Below are positions 8,735-17,398 of a DNA stretch of 64,000 nt, one piece after another. The notes beneath the pieces are model-generated. The model saw nothing but the letters and a program-made list of their open reading frames with translations. It searched no databases and was not told the origin of the DNA. Every line of letters starts with the position of its first letter. Positions within the stretch are counted from its first letter, which is position 1. Made by a program: the position numbers and the translations under genes. This DNA is from JALHOP01 sp964484195. Its GTDB lineage: Bacteria > Myxococcota > XYA12-FULL-58-9 > JALHOP01. The stretch covers positions 1 to 64,000 of the forward strand of contig CAZAER010000024.1 of the NCBI GenBank assembly GCA_964484195.1, written 5' to 3'.

Positions 8735-10125
8735 GGTGCTCTCTCGAAGACTCCGGTGCGTGACATTTGTTCCCACATGGCAGTGCGCGAAAAGGCTCGC
8801 GCGACGGCGCGGCTCGCGCGCACCTCGTCGGTGGTGGGTAACATCGGATGCAGACGGCGGTCTTGCAAGTAGCGCTGCACGGCGATGTCGCCGCCCTCGG
8901 CTTGCAACAAGGTCAGGAACACGAGCGTGCGTTCATCGAGCTCGCGGTTCGGAGCCAAACGCCCAGCCGCGGCGAGCGCTCGTTCTTTGCTGTAGGCCAG
9001 CCGCGCGGCGCTGAAGGTGAGCGCGTTGGTGAGCGCCGAACGAGCGCCGGTGGCGACGAAGGCGTAGCGCCCGTCTTCGCCACGAACCGCGCTATCGAAC
9101 CAGGAGGACAGATAACCCTCGCGCCGCAAGGCCGCGGCCTCGTCCGCAATAGAAGACATGCCGGCAATCCGATCGGCATCGATGCGGCTCGGAATGGAAA
9201 TACCGGCGATGCCTCGATGCCAGGTCTGGACATCGTGCGGCAGACCTTCGTCACTCGCCACAGCGTATAGGAGCGCGGGGTCGAGATTTCTCGCGCCCAA
9301 GGACGCAGCCAGAAACGCCTGGGCGATCGGACGCTCGCGCGGCTCGTCCACCATCGACGGCGTCCGAGGCTCGAGGCCGCAGTCGTAGATCGAGCTCAAT
9401 GCCCTGGCGATGGCGTAGGTTTGCGAGCGTTGCAGACGGGCCGCGCGATAAACCACCCGCGCTGGGCCGACACCGGGCTCGGGACCGTCCTCGAAGGAGG
9501 CGATATCCCCCAGTGTTCGGTAGGCACGCTCCACCACCGGTGAGCTCGCGAACATGTCGTCGCGCACCCCGCTCAAAAGTGCAGCCAGCACCTGGTTGGT
9601 CGCGCGGCTCTCCGCGAAAGCGTACGCACGCTCGCGTCGCGCATCGACGCGGTCACCGAAGTGGAAGTTGGCGCTCTCGACGGTCACCGCATCACCGCGC
9701 CCGTGCAAGACGAAGCTCATGACGATGGGGTCGCCGGCGGGCATGGTGGTGTCGCTGACGGCGATCAGGCTCGCAATCGAGCGCGGCACCGATCCGCTGA
9801 CGCGGATCCTCTCTCCGTCCGCCGACGGGAGCGCTTCGATACGAGCATCGGAGACACCGCGTGTCGTCGGCTCCGCGTCGTCGCCTTCACGCAGCCGCGC
9901 CTGGACGATGGGCAGCCCCATCGGCACGTCCAGCGCGCGCCAGAGGTCACCTCCCGCCGCCCGTGGCAGGGGGCCCATGGCAACACGCGCGTTACTCGAG
10001 CGCTCCACGAGATCGCGCTGACCTGGGGTCTGCGCCCGCGGCGCCACGCGTCGCTCGGTGGTGCTGAGAAAACATTCCGGTGTGGGCGCGGGCCATCGCT
10101 GCGTCAGCACGTTCGCTGCGGACAT
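8731..10125 (-). CDS. Protein of unknown function, 464 residues
   Basis: Start chosen at the ATG at 10125 because GGGGGAGGG lies 4 nt upstream; a longer reading to 10308 has no such site. No signal peptide. The middle part (ALLYAVASDEGLPHDVQTWHR and nearby GIAGISIPSRIDADRI) resembles in style the glutamate-containing helix of lysozyme/transglycosylase-like folds, but the match is too weak to assign. The rest is Ala/Arg-rich. It is coupled by ATGA overlap to a 77-residue protein and faces the M3 peptidase across a 142-nt divergent gap in which I could not identify a confident promoter. Confidence 0.6.
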   Translation of the reverse strand: MSAANVLTQRWPAPTPECFLSTTERRVAPRAQTPGQRDLVERSSNARVAMGPLPRAAGGDLWRALDVPMGLPIVQARLREGDDAEPTTRGVSDARIEALPSADGERIRVSGSVPRSIASLIAVSDTTMPAGDPIVMSFVLHGRGDAVTVESANFHFGDRVDARRERAYAFAESRATNQVLAALLSGVRDDMFASSPVVERAYRTLGDIASFEDGPEPGVGPARVVYRAARLQRSQTYAIARALSSIYDCGLEPRTPSMVDEPRERPIAQAFLAASLGARNLDPALLYAVASDEGLPHDVQTWHRGIAGISIPSRIDADRIAGMSSIADEAAALRREGYLSSWFDSAVRGEDGRYAFVATGARSALTNALTFSAARLAYSKERALAAAGRLAPNRELDERTLVFLTLLQAEGGDIAVQRYLQDRRLHPMLPTTDEVRASRAVARAFSRTAMWEQMSRTGVFERAP

Positions 10126-10267
10126 GAGCCCTCCCCCGGTTGTGGTTTGTTTTCGTCTTTTCGGGCGGTACTTGCGCGAAGTTGCCTGACAAACCGCGTG
10201 AGAAGTGATTTCAAGCATTACCGGTAGAGACAGGCTGGCGCCGCGCGCGTCGCCGTGGAGAGCAACC

Positions 10268-12349
10268 GTGAAAACACTCCTCATCTTGGGTGCAACTTTG
10301 AGCCTCATGAAATCGCCGCTGTTGAACGAATGGAAAGGTCCCCACGGCGGTGTTCCTCCGCTCGACCAGGTGAACGCCTCCGAGATCGGTCCAGCGCTCG
10401 AGGCCGCGATGGATGACTACCGCCGCGAGCTCAAAGCCATCGGCGAGAACAAGGCCGCGCCGACGTTCGCCAACACCATCGTCGCGCTCGAGAAGGCCGG
10501 CCAGCCGTTCACGCGGGCTCGCACCATCTACTCCATTTGGAGCTCGTCGATGAAAACCCCGGAGTTCCAGAAGGTCGAGCAGGCCATGGCGCCCAAGCTC
10601 GCCGCCTTCAAGGACGAGATCACGCATGATGGAAAGCTCTGGAAGCGCATCGAGGCCGTGTACGCCAAAGCAGACAAGCTGAAGGGCGAAGATCGCCGTC
10701 TGGCCTGGTACTACTACACCCAGTTCGCCCAAGAAGGTGCGAAGCTCGCCGACGCGGACAAGCACAAGCTCTCCGAGATCAATCAAGCGCTCGCAGGCCT
10801 CTACACCAAGTTCAGCCAGAACCTGCTCAGTGACGAGGAGTCGCAAGCTCTCATCGTCGACAACCAGAAAGACCTCGCGGGCCTGCCGCAGTCACTCATC
10901 GATGCCGCGGCCGAGGAAGGCACGCGGCGCAACATGAAGGGCAAGTGGGTTTTCGCGAACACGCGCTCGTCGATGGATCCTTTCCTCACCTATGCGTCCA
11001 ACCGTCCGCTCCGCGAGAAGGCGTTCACCATGTGGAGCAAGCGCGGCGACGGCGGTGGCGCGACCGACAACAACGCGGTGGTCACGCAGATCGTGAAGCT
11101 CCGCGGTGAGCGCGCCAAGCTCCTCGGCTATCCGACCTACGCGCACTGGCACCTCGCGGACACCATGGCGAAAGAGCCGCAAGCGGCGATGGATCTCATG
11201 ATGCAGGTCTGGAAGCCGGCGGTGGCGCAGGTGAAGAAAGACGTCGCCGCCATGCAGGCGATCGTCGACGCCGAGAAAGGCGGCTTCCCGATCAAGCCCT
11301 GGGACTACCGCTACTACGCCGAGAAGGTGCGCAAGGCGAAGTATGACCTCGACTTCAACGAGGTGAAGCCCTACCTGCAGCTCGACAAGCTTCGCGAAGC
11401 GATGTTCTGGGTCGCCGGCGAGCTGTACGGCCTGCGCTTCAAGGAGGTGAAGGGTCTACCGGTCTTCCATCCGTCGATGAGTGTCTACGAGGTGGTCGGC
11501 CGCAATAACAAACACGTCGGCCTTTGGTACTTCGACCCCTACGCCCGCCCCGGCAAGTCCTCCGGTGCGTGGATGAACGCTTACCGCGAACAGAGCCGCG
11601 TCAACGGCAACGTCACGACCATCGTCTCGAACAACTCGAACTTCATCCAAGGCAAGCCCGGCGAGCCCGTGCTCATCTCCTGGGACGATGCGCGCACCCT
11701 CTTCCACGAGTTCGGCCACGCAATTCACGGCTTGCTCGCGAATGCCACCTACCCTTCGCTCTCGGGCACCAACACGACGCGTGACTTCGTCGAGTTCCCA
11801 TCGCAGTTCGCCGAGAACTATCTGCGCACGCCGGAGGTGCAAAAGATGCTGGTGAACGCCAAAGGCGAGCAGATCCCGGCCGCGCTCCTCGCCAAGATCG
11901 AGCGCGCTGCGACCTTCAACGAGGGTTTCCGCACCACGGAGTTCTTGGCGTCCGCCATCGTGGACATGAAGATGCACCTGACCGCCGACACCGCGGTCGA
12001 GCCCAAGAGCTTCGAGACCGGCGCTCTTACCGACCTCGGCATGCCCAAGGAGATCGTCATGCGGCACCGCATTCCTCAGTTCGCGCATCTCTTCGCCGAT
12101 GACGGTTACGCCGCCGGCTACTATGGCTACCTCTGGGCCGAGGTCCTCGACCACGACGCCTACCAGGCCTTCGTCGAGGCCGGGAATCCCTACGACAAGG
12201 CGACGGCAGCAAAGCTCGTCGACACCTTGTTCTCGGTGGGCAACACCGTCGACCCGGCAGAGGCCTATCGGAATTTCCGCGGCCGTGACCCCAAGGCGTC
12301 GGCGCTGCTCAAGGCACGCGGTTTGGACGGCGTCGCCGCCACCAACTAG
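10268..12349 (+). CDS. dcp: M3-family oligopeptidase, dipeptidyl carboxypeptidase type
   Basis: A zinc metallopeptidase of about 693 residues. The M3 active site HEFGHAIHGLL (two zinc histidines and the catalytic glutamate) is followed by FVEFPSQFAENY, and the C-terminal substrate-binding region DDGYAAGYYGYLWAEVLDHD is intact, with Tyr residues typical of Dcp/oligopeptidase A. The GTG at 10268 has GGAG about 7 nt upstream; an ATG at 10308 is a shorter option. The start (KTLLILGATLSL) is mildly hydrophobic but not a convincing signal peptide. It probably degrades short peptides in the cytoplasm or periplasm. Dcp and PrlC subtypes are hard to tell apart by eye. Confidence 0.9.
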   Translation: MKTLLILGATLSLMKSPLLNEWKGPHGGVPPLDQVNASEIGPALEAAMDDYRRELKAIGENKAAPTFANTIVALEKAGQPFTRARTIYSIWSSSMKTPEFQKVEQAMAPKLAAFKDEITHDGKLWKRIEAVYAKADKLKGEDRRLAWYYYTQFAQEGAKLADADKHKLSEINQALAGLYTKFSQNLLSDEESQALIVDNQKDLAGLPQSLIDAAAEEGTRRNMKGKWVFANTRSSMDPFLTYASNRPLREKAFTMWSKRGDGGGATDNNAVVTQIVKLRGERAKLLGYPTYAHWHLADTMAKEPQAAMDLMMQVWKPAVAQVKKDVAAMQAIVDAEKGGFPIKPWDYRYYAEKVRKAKYDLDFNEVKPYLQLDKLREAMFWVAGELYGLRFKEVKGLPVFHPSMSVYEVVGRNNKHVGLWYFDPYARPGKSSGAWMNAYREQSRVNGNVTTIVSNNSNFIQGKPGEPVLISWDDARTLFHEFGHAIHGLLANATYPSLSGTNTTRDFVEFPSQFAENYLRTPEVQKMLVNAKGEQIPAALLAKIERAATFNEGFRTTEFLASAIVDMKMHLTADTAVEPKSFETGALTDLGMPKEIVMRHRIPQFAHLFADDGYAAGYYGYLWAEVLDHDAYQAFVEAGNPYDKATAAKLVDTLFSVGNTVDPAEAYRNFRGRDPKASALLKARGLDGVAATN

Positions 12350-12698
12350 GTTTCGGCAACACCGGACCTGCGCAGACGATACAGGGATCGGCCGCGTCCG
12401 CGGCTGTTCCCAACGGTCCAGCGAATCAATCCGGAAGGCGCTTCCCCGCCTTTCAAGAAGTCTCTGCGTGTCGCAGCTCCTACCTCGCGTTCCGCGCCTC
12501 GTTGCGTCGGCATCCCATAGAGCCATTGCCGTGGCCCAGGGCACTGCGGGTGGCGCGAGGTCGACCGTCGCGCACCTGGGCACGGCCACGGATGCCACGG
12601 CGGACGCGTTCCTTCGCAAAGACCCTTCGCGATGCGCGCGCACCACCGAGTCTCGAGGCGCCGCCCCCGTCGCTCCATCGCTCCTGTCGCCTACGGCG
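12350..12698 (+). other. Intergenic region, 349 nt
   Basis: Between the M3 peptidase and the FAD monooxygenase. It holds one hairpin-like repeat (AAGGCG 12435-12440 with CGCCTT 12447-12452) that could terminate dcp, although no T-run follows. The monooxygenase frame is open through this region but without family-like sequence or a good start. A minus-strand frame here has a Tat-like RRDFLKG string, judged fortuitous. Confidence 0.4.
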
Positions 12699-14069
12699 GT
12701 GAAAAGCGCGGTCGTCGTGGGCGCTGGGCCTTGTGGTCTGCTCGCGACACTCGAGCTCGTACAAAACGGCGCCTCGGTGACCCTGGTCGAGCAGCGCCAT
12801 GAATACACCCGCCCTATCCACTGGAATGTCCGCGCCGACCTCCTGCACCGCATCGCCGAAACCTGCCCCAATGTCTTGCCTCGCATCCTCGAGCGTCTGG
12901 GCGCCCTCGAAAGCCTCGAGCGTATCGACGCCACCAAGACGTCCATGCCGGCGGGGAAGCTCGCCTCGATGACGGTGGGCAAACCGAACCGCACGGTGCG
13001 CATCAGCCAAGCCGGGCTCACCCTCCAGCAAAAAGGTGAAAGCGCTCCACCAGCAGACGCACAACTTGCCCGCTTTGGCGGACGCCAGATGTTGCTGTCG
13101 CCATCGATTGGCCAGATCCTCACGACCGACCTCGAGAACATCCTCTTCGAGGAAGTGCAGCGTTTGGCGCAGGAGCCAAGAGGCGACCGCCCGAGCGTCA
13201 CCATTCTCCGCAATCATCGTTGCGATCTGTCCGAATCGCCGGACAAGCCGGGGTGGAGTGCGTGCTCGGTCTACGAGGTCAGCGAACGAGCGGACGACGA
13301 GGGTAAGGTCACCTTTCCCGCGGCCAGCCAACACGTCTCTCTCGGCACTCCCGATCTCATCGTGAGCTGCGAGGGCGCAAATAGTGTCATGCGCGAGCGC
13401 GCCGGCATCCCGCGCACCTTCGTTTCACGCGCTACGCGTTTCATCGCCGCGTCGGTCGCGGCCACCGAGATCACCGCAAACGCGCCGCATGGTGGCGTCG
13501 CCCGACGTCGTTACGCGGAGCTCACGGATCCCAAAGATGGATCTCTCCACGGCGTGCGCCAGGTGGTGCTCGGCTCGACCAAAGCGCCGCAGCTCTGGGG
13601 GCTGGTCGAGGTGCCGCCGTTCGTCGACGTCGGCAACGAGGAGGCCGCGACGCGATTCTTCCACGAGCACGCCGCGCTCGTGCTCGGACGGCCGCTCCTC
13701 GATGCGCGCATCACTTGGGGTCCCAACGCCTTCACGGTGCAGCAGTTCATCTCGGCGACGGCCGTCAAAGGCGAAAACGTGATCTTCGCGGGCGACGCAG
13801 TGGGCAACGCGCACTTCCTCACCAGCGGCGGCGTCATGACCGCGGCCGTGCCCCACGTCTTCGCGCTCGAGAAGCTACTGGCAAACCTCGCTGACGGCGT
13901 CCCCCGCAAACGCGCGCTCGACCGCTATGACAAATGGACGCTCGCCGCGACCAAGGCTTGGTTGAAGCTCGGCCACAAGGAGTTCGGCCGGCAAAGCAAG
14001 CCCACGGAGAGCTTCGAAGCTGCGATGACGGCCGCTCTCGGACGGATGCGGGCGGCCGCCAACGCATAA
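12699..14069 (+). CDS. FAD-dependent aromatic-hydroxylase-type monooxygenase
   Basis: A flavoprotein of about 456 residues. The N-terminal Rossmann motif VVVGAGPCGLLATLE with a terminal acidic residue (VTLVEQR) binds the ADP part of FAD. The second FAD motif is VIFAGDAVGNAHFLTSGGV, and SCEGANSVMRERAGI corresponds to the DG-type motif of this family. These features place it near kynurenine 3-monooxygenase and p-hydroxybenzoate hydroxylase, which insert oxygen using NAD(P)H; the substrate is unknown. The GTG at 12699, directly before the Rossmann strand, is the most likely start, though no strong ribosome site precedes it. It ends 5 nt from the convergent Hsp20 gene. Confidence 0.8.
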   Translation: MKSAVVVGAGPCGLLATLELVQNGASVTLVEQRHEYTRPIHWNVRADLLHRIAETCPNVLPRILERLGALESLERIDATKTSMPAGKLASMTVGKPNRTVRISQAGLTLQQKGESAPPADAQLARFGGRQMLLSPSIGQILTTDLENILFEEVQRLAQEPRGDRPSVTILRNHRCDLSESPDKPGWSACSVYEVSERADDEGKVTFPAASQHVSLGTPDLIVSCEGANSVMRERAGIPRTFVSRATRFIAASVAATEITANAPHGGVARRRYAELTDPKDGSLHGVRQVVLGSTKAPQLWGLVEVPPFVDVGNEEAATRFFHEHAALVLGRPLLDARITWGPNAFTVQQFISATAVKGENVIFAGDAVGNAHFLTSGGVMTAAVPHVFALEKLLANLADGVPRKRALDRYDKWTLAATKAWLKLGHKEFGRQSKPTESFEAAMTAALGRMRAAANA

Positions 14070-14074
14070 AAACG

Positions 14075-14479
14075 CTACTTGCTCGCGCGCACCTGGATCT
14101 TCTGCACGCGCGCTTCCTTCGCCTTGGGCAAGGTGACCCGCAGCACGCCCTCACTCGTCGACGCGGTAATCGCCTCGCGGTCGATAGGCGTGTGCACCGT
14201 GAAGGTGCGGCGGTAGCTGCCGACGTCGTACTCGCGATGCGCGAGAGTCATGCCCTCGACATCGCGCTTTCCGAGTCGCGCTTCGACGGTCAACACGTCG
14301 CCTTCGAAGGTGACGTCGATATCGTTGTCGGCGGCCCCGGGGACGTCGGCGACGAGCACCAAGTTGTCCGCCGTTTCATACACATCGGTACGCGGCGCGA
14401 AGAACAGCTCGGGCTCTTGCTGCGCGGCTTGCGCCGTCGACAGCTGAGTGTTGGTTTGCACAGTCGTTTGCATGGTCAT
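14075..14479 (-). CDS. Small heat-shock protein, Hsp20 family (second of pair)
   Basis: An ATP-independent holdase of 134 residues. An alpha-crystallin domain spans roughly residues 25-125: RTDVYETADNLVLVADVPG opens it, and the conserved GVLRVTLPK closes it. A short Gln/Thr-rich N-terminal arm and short tail flank it. It lies 17 nt after a second Hsp20 gene on the same strand, so the two are probably one operon. The proteins are divergent enough that they may form mixed oligomers, which is inference. Confidence 0.93.
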   Translation of the reverse strand: MTMQTTVQTNTQLSTAQAAQQEPELFFAPRTDVYETADNLVLVADVPGAADNDIDVTFEGDVLTVEARLGKRDVEGMTLAHREYDVGSYRRTFTVHTPIDREAITASTSEGVLRVTLPKAKEARVQKIQVRASK

Positions 14480-14496
14480 GGTCTCCTGAGCTTCAC

Positions 14497-14907
14497 TTAG
14501 TTGGCGTTGATGGCGATGCTGCGACGCTTGTCGGCTTCGGCGCGTGGCAGAGTGATCTGCAAAACACCGCGCTCGAGCTTGGCGTCGACCTTGTCCGCGT
14601 CGATGCGGAACGGCAGCTCGATGGCTCGAACGAAGCTTCCGCTCTGACGCTCGCGTCGATGCGCGGTCGCCCCTTCGATCTCGAGCGGCTTACGTTCGCC
14701 CTTCACGGTCAACGTCTTGCCGAAGACCGAGACATCGAAGCTCTCGGCCGAAAAGCCGGGCAGCTCGGCCGTGATCACGGCGCCGTTCGGCCCGGTCCAA
14801 ACGTTGAACGCGGGGCCGTTGGCGCTCGCAAAGGCACGGTTCAGGTCGGTCTGAAAACGCGACAGCTCACGGAACGGGTCCCAACTGAAAAAGGCATTGT
14901 TGAGCAT
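14497..14907 (-). CDS. Small heat-shock protein, Hsp20 family (first of pair)
   Basis: A 136-residue Hsp20 with an aromatic N-terminus (FFSWDPFRELSRFQTDLNRAF) that in this family packs oligomers and substrates. An alpha-crystallin domain follows, ending GVLQITLPRAEADKRRSI; the C-terminal IAINAN resembles the I-x-I/V anchor. It leads the pair and has a TTGACA-type promoter upstream (14951-14980). Neither a CIRCE operator nor a clear ROSE-type thermometer was seen. Confidence 0.94.
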   Translation of the reverse strand: MLNNAFFSWDPFRELSRFQTDLNRAFASANGPAFNVWTGPNGAVITAELPGFSAESFDVSVFGKTLTVKGERKPLEIEGATAHRRERQSGSFVRAIELPFRIDADKVDAKLERGVLQITLPRAEADKRRSIAINAN

Positions 14908-14950
14908 GGTATCTCCCTGGAATCACGACGTTAATCGTTTCCGTGGAGCT

Positions 14951-14980
14951 TATTTAGATATCGCATAAGCACGATGTCAA
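14951..14980 (-). promoter_or_regulatory. Probable promoter for hsp20 pair
   Basis: On the minus strand TTGACA (14975-14980) is followed after 18 nt by TAAATA (14951-14956), within an AT-rich leader unlike the surrounding DNA. The -10 is weak, so an alternative sigma factor is possible; the sigma32 box CCCCAT is not seen. Confidence 0.4.
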
Positions 14981-15059
14981 GATCGCAGTAGTCGATGTAT
15001 ATGCATTTTGTATGCGGCATTGCCTGCGGGCGCGGCGACGACTACTGTGCGAGCCGGGC

Positions 15060-15479
15060 ATGGCAGTTCATCAAAGCATCTTGGTCGCGAAGACATCTGG
15101 CCGCGGCACCTTCAACGTCACCGCAGAGGTCCAGCGCATCGCCGACGCTTCTGGGGTCAAGACCGGCATTTGTACGGTCTTCATTCAGCACACGAGCGCG
15201 TCTCTCCTGATCACCGAAAACGCGGACCCGGACGTGCGCATCGACCTCGAGACGTGGATGAAAGACGCCGTCCGCGATGGCGATCCGAAGTTCGTTCACG
15301 ACGCCGAGGGACCCGACGACATGTCGGCTCACGTTCGCACCGTCTTGACGGACACGACCCTCACCGTGCCGTTACGCAACGGCAAGCTCGCGCTCGGCAC
15401 CTGGCAAGGCATCTACGTGTGGGAACACCGGACATCGCCACACGAGCGCAAGCTGGTGGTCACCGTTCTCGGCGACTAG
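15060..15479 (+). CDS. YjbQ/UPF0047 family protein
   Basis: A 139-residue single-domain protein of the YjbQ family, reported in some bacteria to have weak thiamine-phosphate-synthase activity, with its true role open. Diagnostic blocks: FIQHTSASLLITEN, HDAEGPDDMSAHVR and GTWQGIYVWEHR, whose conserved His residues line the family's anion site. The ATG at 15060 fits the family length; an upstream start at 15012 adds an Arg-rich tail with no counterpart. It is a lone plus-strand gene, convergent with a lipoprotein gene. Confidence 0.9.
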   Translation: MAVHQSILVAKTSGRGTFNVTAEVQRIADASGVKTGICTVFIQHTSASLLITENADPDVRIDLETWMKDAVRDGDPKFVHDAEGPDDMSAHVRTVLTDTTLTVPLRNGKLALGTWQGIYVWEHRTSPHERKLVVTVLGD

Positions 15480-15482
15480 CCT

Positions 15483-16757
15483 TCAAGGCATCAGGAGCTC
15501 ACCGCTCCCAGACAGAAGAGGCTCGGGAAACGGCGGACAGGCGCCCGCGATCTGGTTGAATCCAGGAAGCCACGCCCAATCGGTCACGACGATCTCGCCG
15601 ACCTGAGTCGCTTCGCCGCACGCATCGCGCTCGAGGACGGGCGCGGTACGCAGGAGTCGGAGCGTCTGCCGGAAGAACGCACCACTCATGCCGTTGCCTA
15701 CGATGGCGGACACGCCGAGCCCCGCGCCAGACCCACTCGACGTGTTGGACGTGACACTGAAGCCAAAGGCTTCGTTGATCGTGACCATACCGACGTCGAC
15801 TGCTCCGGTGGTCACGAAGGAGCGTGTCCGACCTTCGTTGGTCGCTTCGCTGTACGCGTAGGTGCCGGGCGCGAAACAGTCGGTGACACGCACCGGTGTG
15901 AAGCGCTCGGCAATCGCTGCCGCCCCATCGTAGGCAACCTGATGCCGCGCGAGCGCGTCGAAGGTCAGGCGTCGCTCAACTGAGTCGATGGCGTCCGCTT
16001 TGGCAGTCACAACGAGAGTGGCCGTGGCGCCCTGCCAATCGAGGGGCGTAGGAACCTCGACCGCGCCTGCGAACGTGGTGAGCTCGTCGACGTTCGCTGC
16101 GAGCGCGTCGTCCCACGCCGCCGTGATCCGGATGGGCGCGGCGGCGGTCGGCTGCGCGAAGCCCACGACCTCGAGCTCGAATTCGAGCGCGCTATCGGCA
16201 AGCACCTGGCTCGCGAAGGCGATTCCGCAATCGACGTCGACCGGGCGGATCCCGTGAATGAGCAGCGAACGGCCGGCTTCGAGCTGCACCGCGACCGGCA
16301 CCGATGACGTCTCGCGTCCTTGCGGATCGATGTTGATGAGAGCGAGCGTGCCCTCGAAAGTCCCCATGAGACGGCCGAACCCCTCCGGCGGAAATCCGGG
16401 CTCGAAGACGAGCTTGGCGCGCGTCTTCGAAACAGCGATCGCGGCAACCCGGTAGTCGACGTCGTACCAGCCGGTTTGGTCGCTGCTAAATGCTCCGACG
16501 AAGCGGACGGCAACGGCTCCCTCCCCCGGAGCCAAGAAGTGCACTCCGATGAAGGTCATCTCGTCGCCAGCGTGCAGCAATGGGAAGACCGAGCTCGTGA
16601 TGACGGGTTGGACCGGAGGACCACCCGCCGAGTCATCGTCAGCGGTACCATCGGCGTCGCCGACCTGCTCGTCGTCGGTGAGGTCACGGCCGTCCCCGGG
16701 CGAACCCGAGCCACAGCCGACCATCACCAACGCCGCGATACAGACGACACGAAACAT
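15483..16757 (-). CDS. Predicted lipoprotein with IPT-like segment, 424 residues
   Basis: The leader MFRVVCIAALVMVGC ends in a lipobox (VMVGC), so the mature protein begins with a lipidated cysteine followed by a Gly/Asp/Ser-rich spacer. A segment reading DEMTFIGVHFLAPGEGAVAVRF resembles an immunoglobulin-like (IPT/TIG-type) strand pair. It is similar to DSITIRGQHFAHPGQASLVV in the gene just upstream, so the two look paralogous in that part. It lies one nucleotide after that gene, at the end of the ABC-exporter gene run. Function unknown; probably cell-surface or periplasmic. Confidence 0.75.
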   Translation of the reverse strand: MFRVVCIAALVMVGCGSGSPGDGRDLTDDEQVGDADGTADDDSAGGPPVQPVITSSVFPLLHAGDEMTFIGVHFLAPGEGAVAVRFVGAFSSDQTGWYDVDYRVAAIAVSKTRAKLVFEPGFPPEGFGRLMGTFEGTLALINIDPQGRETSSVPVAVQLEAGRSLLIHGIRPVDVDCGIAFASQVLADSALEFELEVVGFAQPTAAAPIRITAAWDDALAANVDELTTFAGAVEVPTPLDWQGATATLVVTAKADAIDSVERRLTFDALARHQVAYDGAAAIAERFTPVRVTDCFAPGTYAYSEATNEGRTRSFVTTGAVDVGMVTINEAFGFSVTSNTSSGSGAGLGVSAIVGNGMSGAFFRQTLRLLRTAPVLERDACGEATQVGEIVVTDWAWLPGFNQIAGACPPFPEPLLSGSGELLMP

Positions 16758-16758
16758 C

Positions 16759-17394
16759 TTAGAACTGGATGGCGACGCTCACCGGCTGTGACGTCCACTC
16801 GGTCCCGTCGGGCTCGACGTTGACCGCGTAGATCCAGCCGTTGAACGAGCCACCACCCTCACCGAATCCGCGCGGCGCCGAGCCTGCGTCGAAGATGAAG
16901 GTGGCCTCGGTCGCCGAGATGTAGGTCGCGCGATAGCGGACGTCGACCTCTTCGGGCTCGCAGCCGTCGGCGGTGTAGTCACCGATGAAGCGAACCACGA
17001 GACTCGCTTGACCGGGGTGGGCGAAGTGTTGGCCGCGAATCGTGATGGAGTCGCCGTCGTACCAAGGCTCCCACTCGGGGCACTCGACGCTCGGGCAGGT
17101 GACCGGCGGTGGCGGCGGCACGGGCTCGCAGTCGGTCGGGTCGACATCGCCGTCGCTCGGCGGGACATCCCAATCGGTGTCGTTGGGATCGCCATTGTCA
17201 TTCGGGTCACCGTTATCGTTCGGGTCGCCGTTGTCGTTGGGATCGCCGCCGGTCGTGTCGTGATCACCGCCACGGCTCCGCTGGAGCAGCGTCTCATCCT
17301 CGGAACCGCCCGAGCCAACATCCCCACTGCCCTCATCCGGTGCTCCGCATGCAGCCGAGAGCCCCAAGACCACCACCACCGCGAGACGAAACAT
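16759..17394 (-). CDS. Predicted lipoprotein with GDPNDN repeats, 211 residues
   Basis: The leader ends in lipobox LSAAC. The spacer holds four tandem copies of an 18-bp unit encoding GDPNDN (last copy GDPNDT), then a Pro run (VPPPPPV) and a Cys pair (CPSVECPE) before the immunoglobulin-like segment DSITIRGQHFAHPGQASLVV that it shares with the next gene. The acidic Asn/Asp repeat is likely a flexible tether and could bind calcium. It begins 4 nt after the DUF4340 gene, suggesting co-transcription with the ABC genes. No known family. Confidence 0.75.
   Translation of the reverse strand: MFRLAVVVVLGLSAACGAPDEGSGDVGSGGSEDETLLQRSRGGDHDTTGGDPNDNGDPNDNGDPNDNGDPNDTDWDVPPSDGDVDPTDCEPVPPPPPVTCPSVECPEWEPWYDGDSITIRGQHFAHPGQASLVVRFIGDYTADGCEPEEVDVRYRATYISATEATFIFDAGSAPRGFGEGGGSFNGWIYAVNVEPDGTEWTSQPVSVAIQF
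17176..17247 (-). repeat. Four 18-bp tandem repeats encoding GDPNDN
   Basis: Four contiguous in-frame 18-nt units within the 211-residue lipoprotein gene encode GDPNDN three times and GDPNDT once. Third-position differences show the copies are not brand new. Copy number could vary between strains by slippage. Confidence 0.9.
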
Positions 17395-17398
17395 GAGC

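Noticed and set aside
12346..12678. Minus-strand frame with Tat-like RRDFLKG
   Set aside because: The string lies mid-protein in an Arg/Pro-rich frame with no hydrophobic stretch behind it.
11456..13213. 585-codon minus-strand frame across dcp and the monooxygenase
   Set aside because: It runs antisense to two well-supported genes and has no recognisable domain.
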